Under the pieces are notes generated by a model, which was not told the origin of the DNA, ran no database searches, and was given only the letters and a program-made list of their open reading frames with translations. 64,000 nucleotides of DNA. Source: Nitrospirota bacterium (lineage in GTDB: Bacteria > Nitrospirota > Thermodesulfovibrionia > Thermodesulfovibrionales > Dissulfurispiraceae). The stretch lies in contig JBFMHE010000011.1 of assembly GCA_040752355.1 (NCBI GenBank), positions 50,139 through 114,138 on the forward strand, read 5' to 3'. Below are positions 8,392 to 15,944 of the stretch, in pieces (positions within the stretch are counted from its first letter, which is position 1; every line of letters starts with the position of its first letter). The position numbers were made by a program, and so were the translations under genes.

Positions 8392-8401
8392 AGGCAGGTC
8401 C

Positions 8402-8605
8402 TCAGCCGCCGCCGAAGCCTCTGCCGAACCCCGAACCGAGAGACGAGCCGCCGCCTGTGGGGCAGCAGCTGAAGGAAGACAGCTTCTTCTTTACCTCGTT
8501 CGCACCGCACTTCGGGCACTTTGTATCGCTCTCCCGTGCAGTGATGCTCTGGTAGACAGAAAAAGACTCCTTGCACCGCGTGCAGGCATATTCATAAATC
8601 GGCAT
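8402..8605 (-). CDS. FmdB-family zinc ribbon protein
   Basis: A 67-residue protein starting MPIYEYACTRC, the signature of the FmdB regulatory (CxxC_CxxC_SSSS) zinc-ribbon family. The two metal-binding pairs are CTRC at about 8-11 and CPKC near 30-33. The C terminus is Ser/Gly-rich (GSGFGRGFGGG). FmdB was first linked to formamidase regulation, but the role of most members is unknown. It is a monocistronic unit convergent with larB. Confidence 0.88.
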   Translation of the reverse strand: MPIYEYACTRCKESFSVYQSITARESDTKCPKCGANEVKKKLSSFSCCPTGGGSSLGSGFGRGFGGG

Positions 8606-8679
8606 CCTTCACGCACCTCCTTAACCGTTGTTGCCTAATAATTGCACATTTTCGAAATCAAAGTCAAACAGGCCTCTCC

Positions 8680-9072
8680 TTACTCGTTGAATTTATTAAG
8701 TCTTTCGACATGCCGCCGATATTCCCCGTTCTGGAAGAGGGAGAGGAGGTCATGCAGCCTGAACGGCTTCGAGAGAAAAGCCTGCGCTCCCGCCCTGAGG
8801 AGCTCGCCCGCTTCGCAATAAGCGCTGATCCCGATGATGAAGAGGTGCGGATAGCGCTCACGGAGGATCGCGACCAGCTCCGCTCCGTTCAGCTCGGGCA
8901 TGACATAATCGCTGATAACAACATCACAGTGCTGCTTCTGCAAAAAGTCGAGCGCCTGCCTCCCGTTATTGACGCCGTGGACGATAAACCCCTCGATATG
9001 CAGGAATTCTTTCAGGAGCTCGATCACTGCTTCATTGTCATCAACCACCAGCACCGTTCTCTGTTCTGTCAT
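8680..9072 (-). CDS. Single-domain response regulator receiver
   Basis: A 130-residue CheY-like receiver without an output domain. Acidic residues D11/D12, the phospho-acceptor D55 in VISDYVMPE, Ser in GISAY and the conserved Lys in LSKPF are all present, so it should be phosphorylatable. Start at ATG 9072, with GGGGGA six bases upstream, is preferred over 9096. No histidine kinase adjoins it. It is divergent from the XRE-type gene at 9184. Confidence 0.88.
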   Translation of the reverse strand: MTEQRTVLVVDDNEAVIELLKEFLHIEGFIVHGVNNGRQALDFLQKQHCDVVISDYVMPELNGAELVAILRERYPHLFIIGISAYCEAGELLRAGAQAFLSKPFRLHDLLSLFQNGEYRRHVERLNKFNE

Positions 9073-9099
9073 AAATTCCCCCAAAAAGATAATCATGTA

Positions 9100-9128
9100 T
9101 TTTTACTACTATCAGTTGTATTTGTCAA
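9100..9128 (-). promoter_or_regulatory. Sigma-70 promoter of the receiver gene
   Basis: Minus-strand TTGACA (9123-9128), 17-base spacer, TAAAAA (9100-9105). Confidence 0.6.
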
Positions 9129-9183
9129 TATGCTGCAACCAGAGCTTGCTAGATTTTTGGCACGCGCTCGTTTAGAGTGTCTT

Positions 9184-9660
9184 ATGACTAAAAATTCGAA
9201 AAAAGGCATCGGCCAGACCATAAAGGGGCTGAGAAAGGTGCGGGGCATATCCCAGATGGAGCTCGCCGAGAAGATCAACGTCTCTTACCAGCAGATCCAG
9301 AAGTACGAAAAAGGCGTCAGCAGTATCAGTGTGGACCGGTTGAAACAGATCGCCCGGGCCCTCAACGTGCCGACAAGCTCCTTTTTCATGAATGATCGTG
9401 ATGTCGTTGCCGAAACACCGGCGCCGTATGGGAAGATGACCGATGACGAGCAGCAGCTGCTCCAGATGTTCAGGGAGATCAGGGACAATAAGGTTGAAGA
9501 GAGCGCTGCTCGAGTTTCTCAGGTCCATAGCGAAGTGACCAGCCGGCAGGCCGTTTTCGAGAGCCCGACTGTCTCCCGCCCCGTAGCTCCTCGCGGAATC
9601 GTGGTATACTGCAACGCACTCTACTACTCTCGTTTCCACAAGGAGGAAAGCATGCCATGA
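9184..9660 (+). CDS. XRE-family regulator with a probable C-terminal frameshift
   Basis: Cytoplasmic DNA-binding protein with an N-terminal XRE helix-turn-helix (IKGLRKVRGISQMELAEKIN, then SYQQIQKYEKG), followed by FREIRDNKVE. As it stands the frame continues to 9660 with a tail that looks non-coding and overlaps tupA by four bases. One frame over, the DNA from about 9499 reads RALLEFLRSIAK and stops at 9538, which is how this subfamily normally ends. One extra A around 9497-9498 would explain the switch. The original protein was probably about 117 residues. The ORF is also open upstream of 9184, but that part lies opposite the receiver gene. Regulated target unknown. Confidence 0.75.
   Translation: MTKNSKKGIGQTIKGLRKVRGISQMELAEKINVSYQQIQKYEKGVSSISVDRLKQIARALNVPTSSFFMNDRDVVAETPAPYGKMTDDEQQLLQMFREIRDNKVEESAARVSQVHSEVTSRQAVFESPTVSRPVAPRGIVVYCNALYYSRFHKEESMP
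9605..9610 (+). promoter_or_regulatory. Possible extended -10 promoter for tupA
   Basis: TGGTATACT (TG extension plus TATACT at 9605-9610), about 47 bases before tupA and beyond the likely original end of the XRE gene. No good -35 is visible. Confidence 0.4.
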
Positions 9661-10475
9661 GTCGGATACCCGGCCTGTTGCTTGCAGTAATACTCCTGTT
9701 CGGCGCCGTACCGGCACGCCCTGCCGAAGCGGAGATCATCCTCGCCTCGACGACGAGTACCGAAAACTCCGGCCTTTTCGGTTATGTCTTGCCGCTCTTT
9801 GAGAAGAAGACCGGCATCAAGGTGAAGGTTGTCGCCCGGGGCACCGGAGCCGCCATCGAGATGGGCAAGCGGGGCGATGCCGATGCAGTGTTCGTCCATG
9901 CAAAAGAGCAGGAGCTGAAGGCGGTCGAGGAAGGGGAGTTCGTGAACCGCCACGATGTCATGTACAACGATTTTGTCATCATCGGGCCGACCAATGATCC
10001 GGCAAAGATCGAGGGCACTAAATCGGCTGCCGATGCTTTCAGGAAAATAGCTGAAAGCGGGACCGCCTTTGTTTCAAGGGGGGACAACTCCGGTACGCAT
10101 ACGAAAGAACTAGCCATCTGGAAAAAGGTCGGCACAGAGCCGAAGGGACAGAAGTGGTATCTCGAAGTCGGCCAGGGCATGGAGAAGACCCAGAGGATCG
10201 CCGACGAGAAGCGTGCCTACACGCTTACCGACCGGGGCACCTGGCTTGCAACGAAAGATAAAGATAAGCTCGATATGGTCATCGTCCTCGAAGGCGACCC
10301 GCTCCTCTTCAACCAGTACGGCGTGATGGCGGTCAATCCGCAGAAGCACAAGCACGTGAAGTATAAAGAGGCTATGGCCTTCGTGAACTGGATCGTTTCT
10401 GAAGAGGGACAGCAGGCGGTCGCTTCCTTCAGGGATAAAAACGGCAACCCGCTCTTCATTCCGAACGCACGGTAA
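9657..10475 (+). CDS. tupA: Tungstate ABC transporter substrate-binding protein TupA
   Basis: Periplasmic oxyanion-binding protein. The 272-residue product has an N-terminal signal peptide (cleavage expected near AEAEI, about residue 25) and the TupA-type signature LASTTSTENSGLF. It also has GTGAAIEMGKRGDADAVFVH and SRGDNSGTHTKE, which contact the oxyanion in this family. AAGGAGGAAAG precedes the ATG. It is separated from tupB by 293 bases holding a 180-bp inverted repeat. Tungstate is preferred over molybdate because of the TTTS-type motif, but selectivity is inferred. Confidence 0.9.
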   Translation: MSRIPGLLLAVILLFGAVPARPAEAEIILASTTSTENSGLFGYVLPLFEKKTGIKVKVVARGTGAAIEMGKRGDADAVFVHAKEQELKAVEEGEFVNRHDVMYNDFVIIGPTNDPAKIEGTKSAADAFRKIAESGTAFVSRGDNSGTHTKELAIWKKVGTEPKGQKWYLEVGQGMEKTQRIADEKRAYTLTDRGTWLATKDKDKLDMVIVLEGDPLLFNQYGVMAVNPQKHKHVKYKEAMAFVNWIVSEEGQQAVASFRDKNGNPLFIPNAR

Positions 10476-10496
10476 AAGGGGAGCTGATGCTGGTGA

Positions 10497-10676
10497 TGAG
10501 CAGGGGGGGCTATGCGGTTTTGAGGGGAATTCCTGGCTCTGGTGCAGCCCATAAAGGCGGAGCCTTTGGGGCGAACCACCAGTGCGGGGGTATCTACGAG
10601 GATCGAGTTCAACACCCTTTGCTCTGGAGCAAACGAAGAATAATTCCCCTCAAAACCGCATAGCCCCCCCTGCTCA
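10497..10676. repeat. 180-bp element with perfect 35-bp terminal inverted repeats
   Basis: Positions 10497-10531 and 10642-10676 are exact reverse complements over 35 bases, including a run of seven G/C. The 110-base centre holds two smaller hairpins (AAAGGC/GCCTTT near 10553-10567 and TTTGCTC/GAGCAAA near 10618-10633). It has no ORF and no clear target duplication. It interrupts the tupA-tupB intergenic region. It could be a MITE-like element or a large structured RNA that separates tupA expression from tupBC. Confidence 0.85.
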
Positions 10677-10768
10677 CATAGGGCAATTGCACAAAAGAGC
10701 CCGGAGAGGGAGCGAGGCCCTCTGCAACAGACCCTCTCCGCTCTGTGTTTCCGTTATAATAGTGATCT

Positions 10769-11476
10769 ATGGATTTTATCCTCAAAAGTTTTCACGAAGC
10801 CTTTGAGCTCATCGTCGGTCTCGATCCCGAGCTGCTCCGCATCATCCTCCTTTCGCTGGCGGTCTCGGGCACGGCCCTCGTCATAGCGACCCTGATCGGC
10901 CTTCCGCTGGGCGCGCTCTTCGGGCTGAAGAACATCCCGGCCCGGGGGCTGCTCGTCAGCATCGTGAATACCTTCATGGGACTCCCCCCGGTGGTGGTGG
11001 GTCTTTTCGTATACCTCATGCTCTCGAGGCGCGGGCCCCTCGGTTTCATGGGACTGCTCTATTCACCCGGCGCCATGATCATCGCCCAGACCATCCTCGC
11101 TCTTCCCATTGTCACGGCCCTCTGCCACTCCGCTCTTATCAATGTCGATCCGGTCATCAAGCAGGCTGCCCGCACCCTCGGCGCCACGCCGCTGCAGGTG
11201 GCGGCGACGGTTATCAGAGAGGCGCGGTACGGCATCATGTCCGGGGTCATCGCCGCCCTGGGAAGGGTGATGGCCGAGGTGGGAGCGATCCTCATGGTCG
11301 GGGGGAACATAGCGGGCTACACAAGGGTGATGACCACTACCATCGCCCTCGAGACGGACAAGGGGAATTTCGAGCTCGCCCTCGCCCTGGGCATGCTCCT
11401 GCTGCTCCTCTCCCTGCTCATCAACGCCTCGCTGCATATCGTCCAGAAGAAAGGAGCGATCCCGGCTACGCGATGA
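10769..11476 (+). CDS. tupB: Tungstate ABC transporter permease TupB
   Basis: Inner-membrane permease of 235 residues with about five to six hydrophobic helices. The binding-protein-dependent transport signature is seen as QAARTLGATPLQVAATVIREARYGIMSG, the EAA loop that docks onto the ATPase. The N-terminal region LLSLAVSGTALVIATLIGLPLG is typical of TupB/ModB-type permeases. The stop overlaps the tupC start by four bases (ATGA), so the two are coupled. A weak -10 (TATAAT at 10756-10761) lies just upstream, so tupBC may have their own promoter. Confidence 0.9.
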   Translation: MDFILKSFHEAFELIVGLDPELLRIILLSLAVSGTALVIATLIGLPLGALFGLKNIPARGLLVSIVNTFMGLPPVVVGLFVYLMLSRRGPLGFMGLLYSPGAMIIAQTILALPIVTALCHSALINVDPVIKQAARTLGATPLQVAATVIREARYGIMSGVIAALGRVMAEVGAILMVGGNIAGYTRVMTTTIALETDKGNFELALALGMLLLLLSLLINASLHIVQKKGAIPATR

Positions 11477-12129
11477 GCCTTATCCTCTCGGCAGACCATC
11501 TCTGGAAAAGCCATAACGGCAGGGACATCCTCAGGGACTGCTCGTTCACGTTCGACAAGGTCGGGACCTATGTCCTCACCGGCCCCAACGGCTGCGGCAA
11601 ATCGACCTTTCTCAGGATCTGCGCCATGGTGGAGCCCCCGGACAGAGGCGCGGTGCGTTTTTTCTCGGGCGGCGACCCGGTCGCGCCCGGTCTCGACCTC
11701 ACACGGCGCATGACGCTCGTGCTGCCGAAAGTCGGTGTGTTCAACACCTCGGTCTTCAATAATGCCGCCTACGGTCTGAAGGTCAGGAAAGCGACGGGAA
11801 CGGTGATCGAGGAGCGGGTCGGGAGGTGTCTGGAGCTCGTCGGGCTCGCGCATAAGAGGAACCAGAACGCCCTTACTCTTTCGAGCGGTGAGACGCAGCG
11901 GCTCGGCATCGCCCGGGCGCTCGCACTCTCACCGGAGATCCTTTTCCTCGACGAGCCGACCGCCTCGGTGGATCAGAAAAATACCGTCCTCATCGAGGAC
12001 CTCATACTCACCATGAAGCAGCAGCGTACGGTACTGGTCATCATGACCACGCACGACAGGGCGCAGGCCGCGCGTCTCGCCGACTCCCTGCTCGTTATGG
12101 ACGGGGGCGCCATACAGCGCCGAAGTTGA
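11473..12129 (+). CDS. tupC: Tungstate ABC transporter ATPase TupC
   Basis: Cytoplasmic ATP-binding subunit of 218 residues. Walker A GPNGCGKST (about residues 37-45), Q-loop region around LVLPKVGVFNTSV, the signature LSSGETQRLGIARAL, Walker B EILFLDEPTAS and switch His in TTHDRAQ are all visible. The signature LSSGE differs by one residue from the usual LSGGQ, as in several Tup/oxyanion ATPases. No C-terminal regulatory TOBE domain. Last gene of tupABC. Confidence 0.9.
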   Translation: MSLILSADHLWKSHNGRDILRDCSFTFDKVGTYVLTGPNGCGKSTFLRICAMVEPPDRGAVRFFSGGDPVAPGLDLTRRMTLVLPKVGVFNTSVFNNAAYGLKVRKATGTVIEERVGRCLELVGLAHKRNQNALTLSSGETQRLGIARALALSPEILFLDEPTASVDQKNTVLIEDLILTMKQQRTVLVIMTTHDRAQAARLADSLLVMDGGAIQRRS

Positions 12130-12405
12130 CACCCCCCTGCTCATTTGCTATATATGAAGTAGGAGAAGGCTTCTTGGAACATCCCTTCGGCAGGCAGCGC
12201 ACATACCGCTTCTCGTTCATTGTCACCGCCCCGCTCAGGTCTGAACAGCACTGCTGCTACAACTCGGCAGCGCCTTTGGCGCTATGGCAGCATTTTCGAG
12301 CACGGCTTCCGGAGGAGAGCACCCGCTCCTCCCCTCACTGCGAGTAGTAACCGGGAACGTGGAAGAATTTCCCCTCACCAAGCCACCACAACAAGGAGGT
12401 ACGCT
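12130..12405. other. Intergenic stretch with small hairpins
   Basis: 276 bases with no convincing gene. Short hairpins AGCGCC-TTT-GGCGCT (near 12269) and GGAGGAG/CTCCTCC (near 12312-12333) are present. I see no clear promoter. Confidence 0.5.
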
Positions 12406-12570
12406 ATGTTGTCATGGGCCATCATCTTCCTGATCGTCGCCATCATTGCAGGGATATTCGGCTTCGGCGGGATCGCCGGCACCGCGGCATGGATCGCAAA
12501 GGTGCTGTTCGTCATCTTTCTGGTCCTCTTCCTGGTATCCCTCATCTTCGGCCGGAGATCGCGCATATGA
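12406..12570 (+). CDS. DUF1328-family small membrane protein
   Basis: A 54-residue protein made of two hydrophobic helices around a glycine turn ([16 protein letters not shown]), ending in a basic GRRSRI tail. This pattern is characteristic of the YtjA/DUF1328 family, whose role is unknown but often stress-linked. AAGGAGGT lies five bases before the ATG at 12406; the upstream extension of the frame is not supported. Monocistronic, with a strong terminator at 12627. Confidence 0.88.
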   Translation: MLSWAIIFLIVAIIAGIFGFGGIAGTAAWIAKVLFVIFLVLFLVSLIFGRRSRI

Positions 12571-12626
12571 CCGACGCCGCCTCTCGCACCTGCGCGCCGG
12601 GGCATATCCGCAATCGGTATCCTGAG

Positions 12627-12658
12627 TGACCATTAACCCGGCTGGGGGTTAATGGTCA
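12627..12658. terminator. Bidirectional terminator
   Basis: Perfect 13-bp stem (12627-12639 with 12646-12658) with a six-base loop, between the DUF1328 gene and the convergent Crp/Fnr gene. Confidence 0.85.
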
Positions 12659-12662
12659 TTTC

Positions 12663-13349
12663 CTATTCGGCGCGCTTGCCCTCAGCAGCAAGCCCTTCCA
12701 GGGCCCTCCGGTCCAGAAGGGTAATGCGCCGCCCCTGGACCTGGATTATTCCCTGGCTGCTCAGCTTGCCGAGGATCCTCGATATCGTCTCGGGAATGGT
12801 CCCCAGAAGGCTCGCCAGCTGGCCCTTCGTGATGGTCAATTCCAGCTCACCCGAGCCGTCTTCGCGATCGCTCAGATAGAGCAGGTAGGCTGCCAGCCTG
12901 CCCGGCACCTCTTTGAGGGAGAGCTCCTCGACGAGACGGGTCAGCTGCCTGAGCAGCCGCGAAAGCTCGGCGAGCATGTTCATGGCGAGGGAGGGGTCTT
13001 TTTTGATGAGATCGAGAAAGCCCGACCGGGGGAAAAAGAAGACGCGGCTCTTCTCGATAGCCTCCGCATGAGCGGGATAATGGCCGCCGGCGAACATCGG
13101 CACCTCGCCGAAGGTCTCTCCCGGTCCCATGATATGGAGGATCTGCTCTTTTCCTTCAGAAGATATCTTGAATATCTTGACCCGCCCCGAGGCGACCACG
13201 TAAAAGCCGGTCGCCTCTTCGCCCTCGGTGAATATCGCCTGCCCCTTGCCGAAGACCTGGTCGACCATCATGGTCACCACCTCTTCGAGCTGCTCCTCCT
13301 GCAGGCCGTGAAACAGCGGAATCGCTGCAACCATATCCGTAATGCCCAT
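12663..13349 (-). CDS. Crp/Fnr-family regulator, Dnr/NnrR-like
   Basis: A 228-residue regulator: cyclic-nucleotide-binding-type effector domain (PLFHGLQEEQLEEVV, GPGETFGEVPMF), a long dimer helix and a winged helix with recognition motif GTIPETISRILGKL. The E-xx-SR pattern is the one FNR-type proteins use to read TTGAT half-sites. There are no N-terminal cysteines, so it is not an Fe-S oxygen-sensing FNR; a haem/NO-sensing Dnr-like role is possible but inferred. Start 13349 has AAGGAGGGA upstream. It lies divergent from the ferredoxin-type gene, with an FNR-like box between them. Confidence 0.85.
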   Translation of the reverse strand: MGITDMVAAIPLFHGLQEEQLEEVVTMMVDQVFGKGQAIFTEGEEATGFYVVASGRVKIFKISSEGKEQILHIMGPGETFGEVPMFAGGHYPAHAEAIEKSRVFFFPRSGFLDLIKKDPSLAMNMLAELSRLLRQLTRLVEELSLKEVPGRLAAYLLYLSDREDGSGELELTITKGQLASLLGTIPETISRILGKLSSQGIIQVQGRRITLLDRRALEGLAAEGKRAE

Positions 13350-13445
13350 GCTATCCCTCCTTGCGGGCTCTTCGCGGCGATAGGCCTGTCGAAAAGTCCC
13401 GAGCCCGGCATACCGGCGCCTCCCTGCAACGAGAAAAAGAGCCCT

Positions 13446-13459
13446 TTGATTTAAGTCAA
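13446..13459. promoter_or_regulatory. FNR-type operator
   Basis: TTGAT-TTAA-GTCAA, matching nine of ten positions of the FNR/Dnr consensus TTGAT-N4-ATCAA. It lies between the divergent Crp/Fnr gene and the ferredoxin-type gene, so it could serve either or both. Confidence 0.65.
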
Positions 13460-13556
13460 TGCAGGGTGAAACGGCCCTCCGATAGAATAACACTAAGGGG
13501 AGCGGCAAGAAAATCGTGCGGCGCTCCCGCATATGGCAAAGCGAATAAGCGTGCTT

Positions 13557-13562
13557 TATAAT
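13557..13562 (+). promoter_or_regulatory. -10 element of the ferredoxin-type gene
   Basis: TATAAT 21 bases before the ATG at 13584. The -35 is weak (TGGCAA, 13534-13539), consistent with an activated promoter. Confidence 0.5.
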
Positions 13563-13583
13563 TAAAGTAGCCCGGAGGGACTC

Positions 13584-14345
13584 ATGAAGACGAAGAGAAA
13601 GATCATCGAGATTGACGAAGCGCTCTGCAACGGCTGCGGGCAGTGTGTCACGGATTGCGCCGAAGGGGCGCTCAAGGTAGTCGACGGCAAGGCGCGCCTC
13701 GTAGCGGAAGTTTTTTGCGACGGCCTCGGGGCCTGCATCGGCGGCTGCCCGACCGGCGCCCTGCAGATCATCGAGCGGGATGCGGACGAGTTCGACGAGA
13801 AGGCGGTCGAAGAGCACCTGAAGCAGCAGGAGACGGCAGGCCAGAAGCACTCCCCCCACCCTGCTCCGGTGCAGGGGGGCTGCCCCGGAAGCCGCATCCA
13901 GATGTTCGGCGGCTCGCCCTGCAGCGAGGCGAACAGGCCGGTTGCACAGGGTCCGGGCGCATCGGCGCTCTCCCACTGGCCGGTGCAGATCAGGCTGGTG
14001 CCGCCTGCAGCGCCGTTCCTCAAGGGAGCAGACCTCCTGGTCGCTGCGGATTGTACGCCGGTGGCGTATCCCCGCTTCCATAGCGAGCTGCTGAGAGACA
14101 GAGTAGTCATGCTCGGCTGCCCCAAGTTCGACGACGCCGATCAGTATATCCAGAAATTTACCGATATCTTCAGGACGGCGGGCGTCAAGAGCGTCACGAT
14201 CGTCACCATGGAGGTCCCCTGCTGCTCACGGCTCCCCCATATCGTCGAACGGGCCATGGCGATCGCAGGGAAGAGCATCCCCGTTGAAGAGGTCGTCATC
14301 AGCACACGGGGAGAGATCATCAACCGGAAAAAGGCGGCGGTATAG
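13584..14345 (+). CDS. 4Fe-4S ferredoxin-type iron-sulfur protein
   Basis: A 253-residue soluble protein. The N terminus holds a CxxCxxCxxxC cluster motif (C15, C18, C21, C25: CNGCGQCVTDC). A second Cys set, C45, C51 and C55, in CDGLGACIGGCPTGAL resembles a degenerate second cluster site. The C-terminal half has DLLVAADCTPVAYPRF and VMLGCPKFDDAD and a late EVPCCSRL. Similar stand-alone proteins occur next to Dnr-like regulators and hemerythrin proteins in anaerobes, but a specific reaction is not known. Ribosome-binding site GGAGGG lies 6-8 bases upstream. Confidence 0.8.
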   Translation: MKTKRKIIEIDEALCNGCGQCVTDCAEGALKVVDGKARLVAEVFCDGLGACIGGCPTGALQIIERDADEFDEKAVEEHLKQQETAGQKHSPHPAPVQGGCPGSRIQMFGGSPCSEANRPVAQGPGASALSHWPVQIRLVPPAAPFLKGADLLVAADCTPVAYPRFHSELLRDRVVMLGCPKFDDADQYIQKFTDIFRTAGVKSVTIVTMEVPCCSRLPHIVERAMAIAGKSIPVEEVVISTRGEIINRKKAAV

Positions 14346-14356
14346 GTGTAGCTTTT

Positions 14357-14443
14357 AGCGGTCAGCATTCAGCATCGCACGCTCTCGCGTTCCAGGCATA
14401 TCGGATTCTTCATTCCATCACTGAATGCTGAGCGCTGGCCGCT
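14357..14443. repeat. Imperfect intergenic inverted repeat
   Basis: AGCGGTCAGCATTCAG (14357-14372) is imperfectly repeated in inverted orientation at 14421-14443 (CTGAATGCTG...GGCCGCT), with about 48 bases between. It fills the gap between the Fe-S and hemerythrin genes without an obvious terminator. Confidence 0.6.
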
Positions 14444-14459
14444 CCAAAGGAGGTCTGCC

Positions 14460-15944
14460 ATGCAGCTCGGTCCGGGAACAAAGATCGACGACCTGCTGAG
14501 CGCCTATCCCTTTCTCCTGGACTTTCTCCTCGGGCAATCCCCCCAGTTCAGGCTTCTGCAGAGCTCGGTGATGAGAAAAACCGTCGGCAAAGTGGCTACC
14601 GTAAGCCAGGCAGCGGCCATCGGCGGCATCGATCCCGCTCTGCTGCTGCGCGGCATTGCTGCCGAGATCAAGGACAAGACGGGAGAGAGCGTCGCCATAG
14701 CCGGTGACGGCGCCGAGGCCGGGGGAGCGGCATCCGAAAAGGCGCCTCACTCCGCGGCAGAGCGGCAGGCGCTGCTCAAAGAGATCATCAGGGACCTCCA
14801 CAGGGGGGTGGATGTCGCCATCCTCAAACAACGGTTTCACGATCTGGTGAAGGATGTCGAACCTTCCGATATCGCACAGATGGAGCAACGCCTCATCGAG
14901 GAGGGGATGCCGGAGACCGAGATAAAACGCCTCTGCGACCTGCATGTAGACGTATTCAAGGCATCTCTCGACAAGAAGGAGCCGCTCCTCGCTCCCCCCG
15001 GGCACCCGGTGCATACGTTCATGCTCGAAAACCGGGCGGCCGAAGACATACTCCACGAGCTCACCGCGCTTCTCGACAAGATATGCACCGCCGGCGAGGA
15101 AGAGTTTTTCGCATGGTACAAGGGCAACCTGGAGGAGCTCATCCATAAGCTCTCCCGGATCGACCTGCACTACCTGAGAAAAGAGAACCAGCTCTTCCCT
15201 CTCCTCGAGGCCCACGCTATAAAAGGACCTACCGAAGTCATGTGGGCTATCCATGATGATATACGGGACGAGCTCAAGAAGGCCGCAGCGCAGCTCGAAA
15301 CGCTCCAGGCCCGCGATGCGCTCACCACCATAAAGGGCCTTGTGAAAGCGATAGGGGACATGATCTACAAAGAGGAGCACATCCTCTTTCCCCTCGCAAT
15401 GAAGACGCTCTCGGATGCCGACTGGCAGAGAGTGCGCAGGGGAGAGGAGGAGATCGGCTACGCCTGGATCACGCCCCAGGAGGGGTGGGTTTCGGGCGAT
15501 GCAGCCGTCGCTCCGCCTGCAACGGCTGCTGCTCCGGGGTTCCTCGACCTCAGTGTGGGCCGGCTGACGCCGGAGCAGGCGGACCTGATACTGACCCATC
15601 TGCCGGTGGAGCTTTCGTTCGTGGACGAGCATGACGAAGTCAGGTACTATTCCCAGGTGAAGGAGAAGATATTCCCGCGGAGCCCCGCCGTGATCGGCAG
15701 GAAGGTCCAGAACTGTCATCCTCCGAAGAGCCTCCACATGGTCCAGAAGATTATCGATGCATTCAGGGCGGGCACGAGAGATGTCGCCGATTTCTGGATC
15801 GAAATGAACGGCAGGTTTGTGCATATCAGGTACTTTGCGGTTCGCGACGCCGGGGGCGCCTACCGGGGGACGCTCGAGGTCGTGCAGGATGCGACAGATA
15901 TCCGCACTCTCACCGGCCAGAAGCGGCTGCTCGATTGGGATTAG
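14460..15944 (+). CDS. DUF438/hemerythrin/PAS domain protein
   Basis: A 494-residue soluble multidomain protein. Residues about 1-70 look like DUF1858 (KIDDLLSAYPFLLDFLL). About 100-170 match DUF438 (LLKEIIRDLHRGVD). About 180-320 form a hemerythrin-like four-helix domain with HPVHTFMLEN, DLHYLRKENQLFPLLE, WAIHDD and YKEEHILFP as likely di-iron ligands. The C-terminal about 125 residues are PAS-like (LPVELSFVDEHDEVRYYSQ). Such proteins are thought to sense or bind O2/NO. The flanking Dnr-like regulator and Fe-S protein fit that idea. AAAGGAGG precedes the ATG. Its stop overlaps the convergent GGDEF gene by four bases. Confidence 0.88.
   Translation: MQLGPGTKIDDLLSAYPFLLDFLLGQSPQFRLLQSSVMRKTVGKVATVSQAAAIGGIDPALLLRGIAAEIKDKTGESVAIAGDGAEAGGAASEKAPHSAAERQALLKEIIRDLHRGVDVAILKQRFHDLVKDVEPSDIAQMEQRLIEEGMPETEIKRLCDLHVDVFKASLDKKEPLLAPPGHPVHTFMLENRAAEDILHELTALLDKICTAGEEEFFAWYKGNLEELIHKLSRIDLHYLRKENQLFPLLEAHAIKGPTEVMWAIHDDIRDELKKAAAQLETLQARDALTTIKGLVKAIGDMIYKEEHILFPLAMKTLSDADWQRVRRGEEEIGYAWITPQEGWVSGDAAVAPPATAAAPGFLDLSVGRLTPEQADLILTHLPVELSFVDEHDEVRYYSQVKEKIFPRSPAVIGRKVQNCHPPKSLHMVQKIIDAFRAGTRDVADFWIEMNGRFVHIRYFAVRDAGGAYRGTLEVVQDATDIRTLTGQKRLLDWD

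Noticed and set aside
8710..9183. Plus-strand open frame upstream of the XRE regulator
   Set aside because: It lies opposite the complete receiver gene; coding is much better supported on the minus strand.
12130..12405. Possible remnant of the element at 10497 (CCCCCCTGCTC and AATTTCCCCTC words)
   Set aside because: Only short words match and their order is inverted; not enough to claim a second copy.
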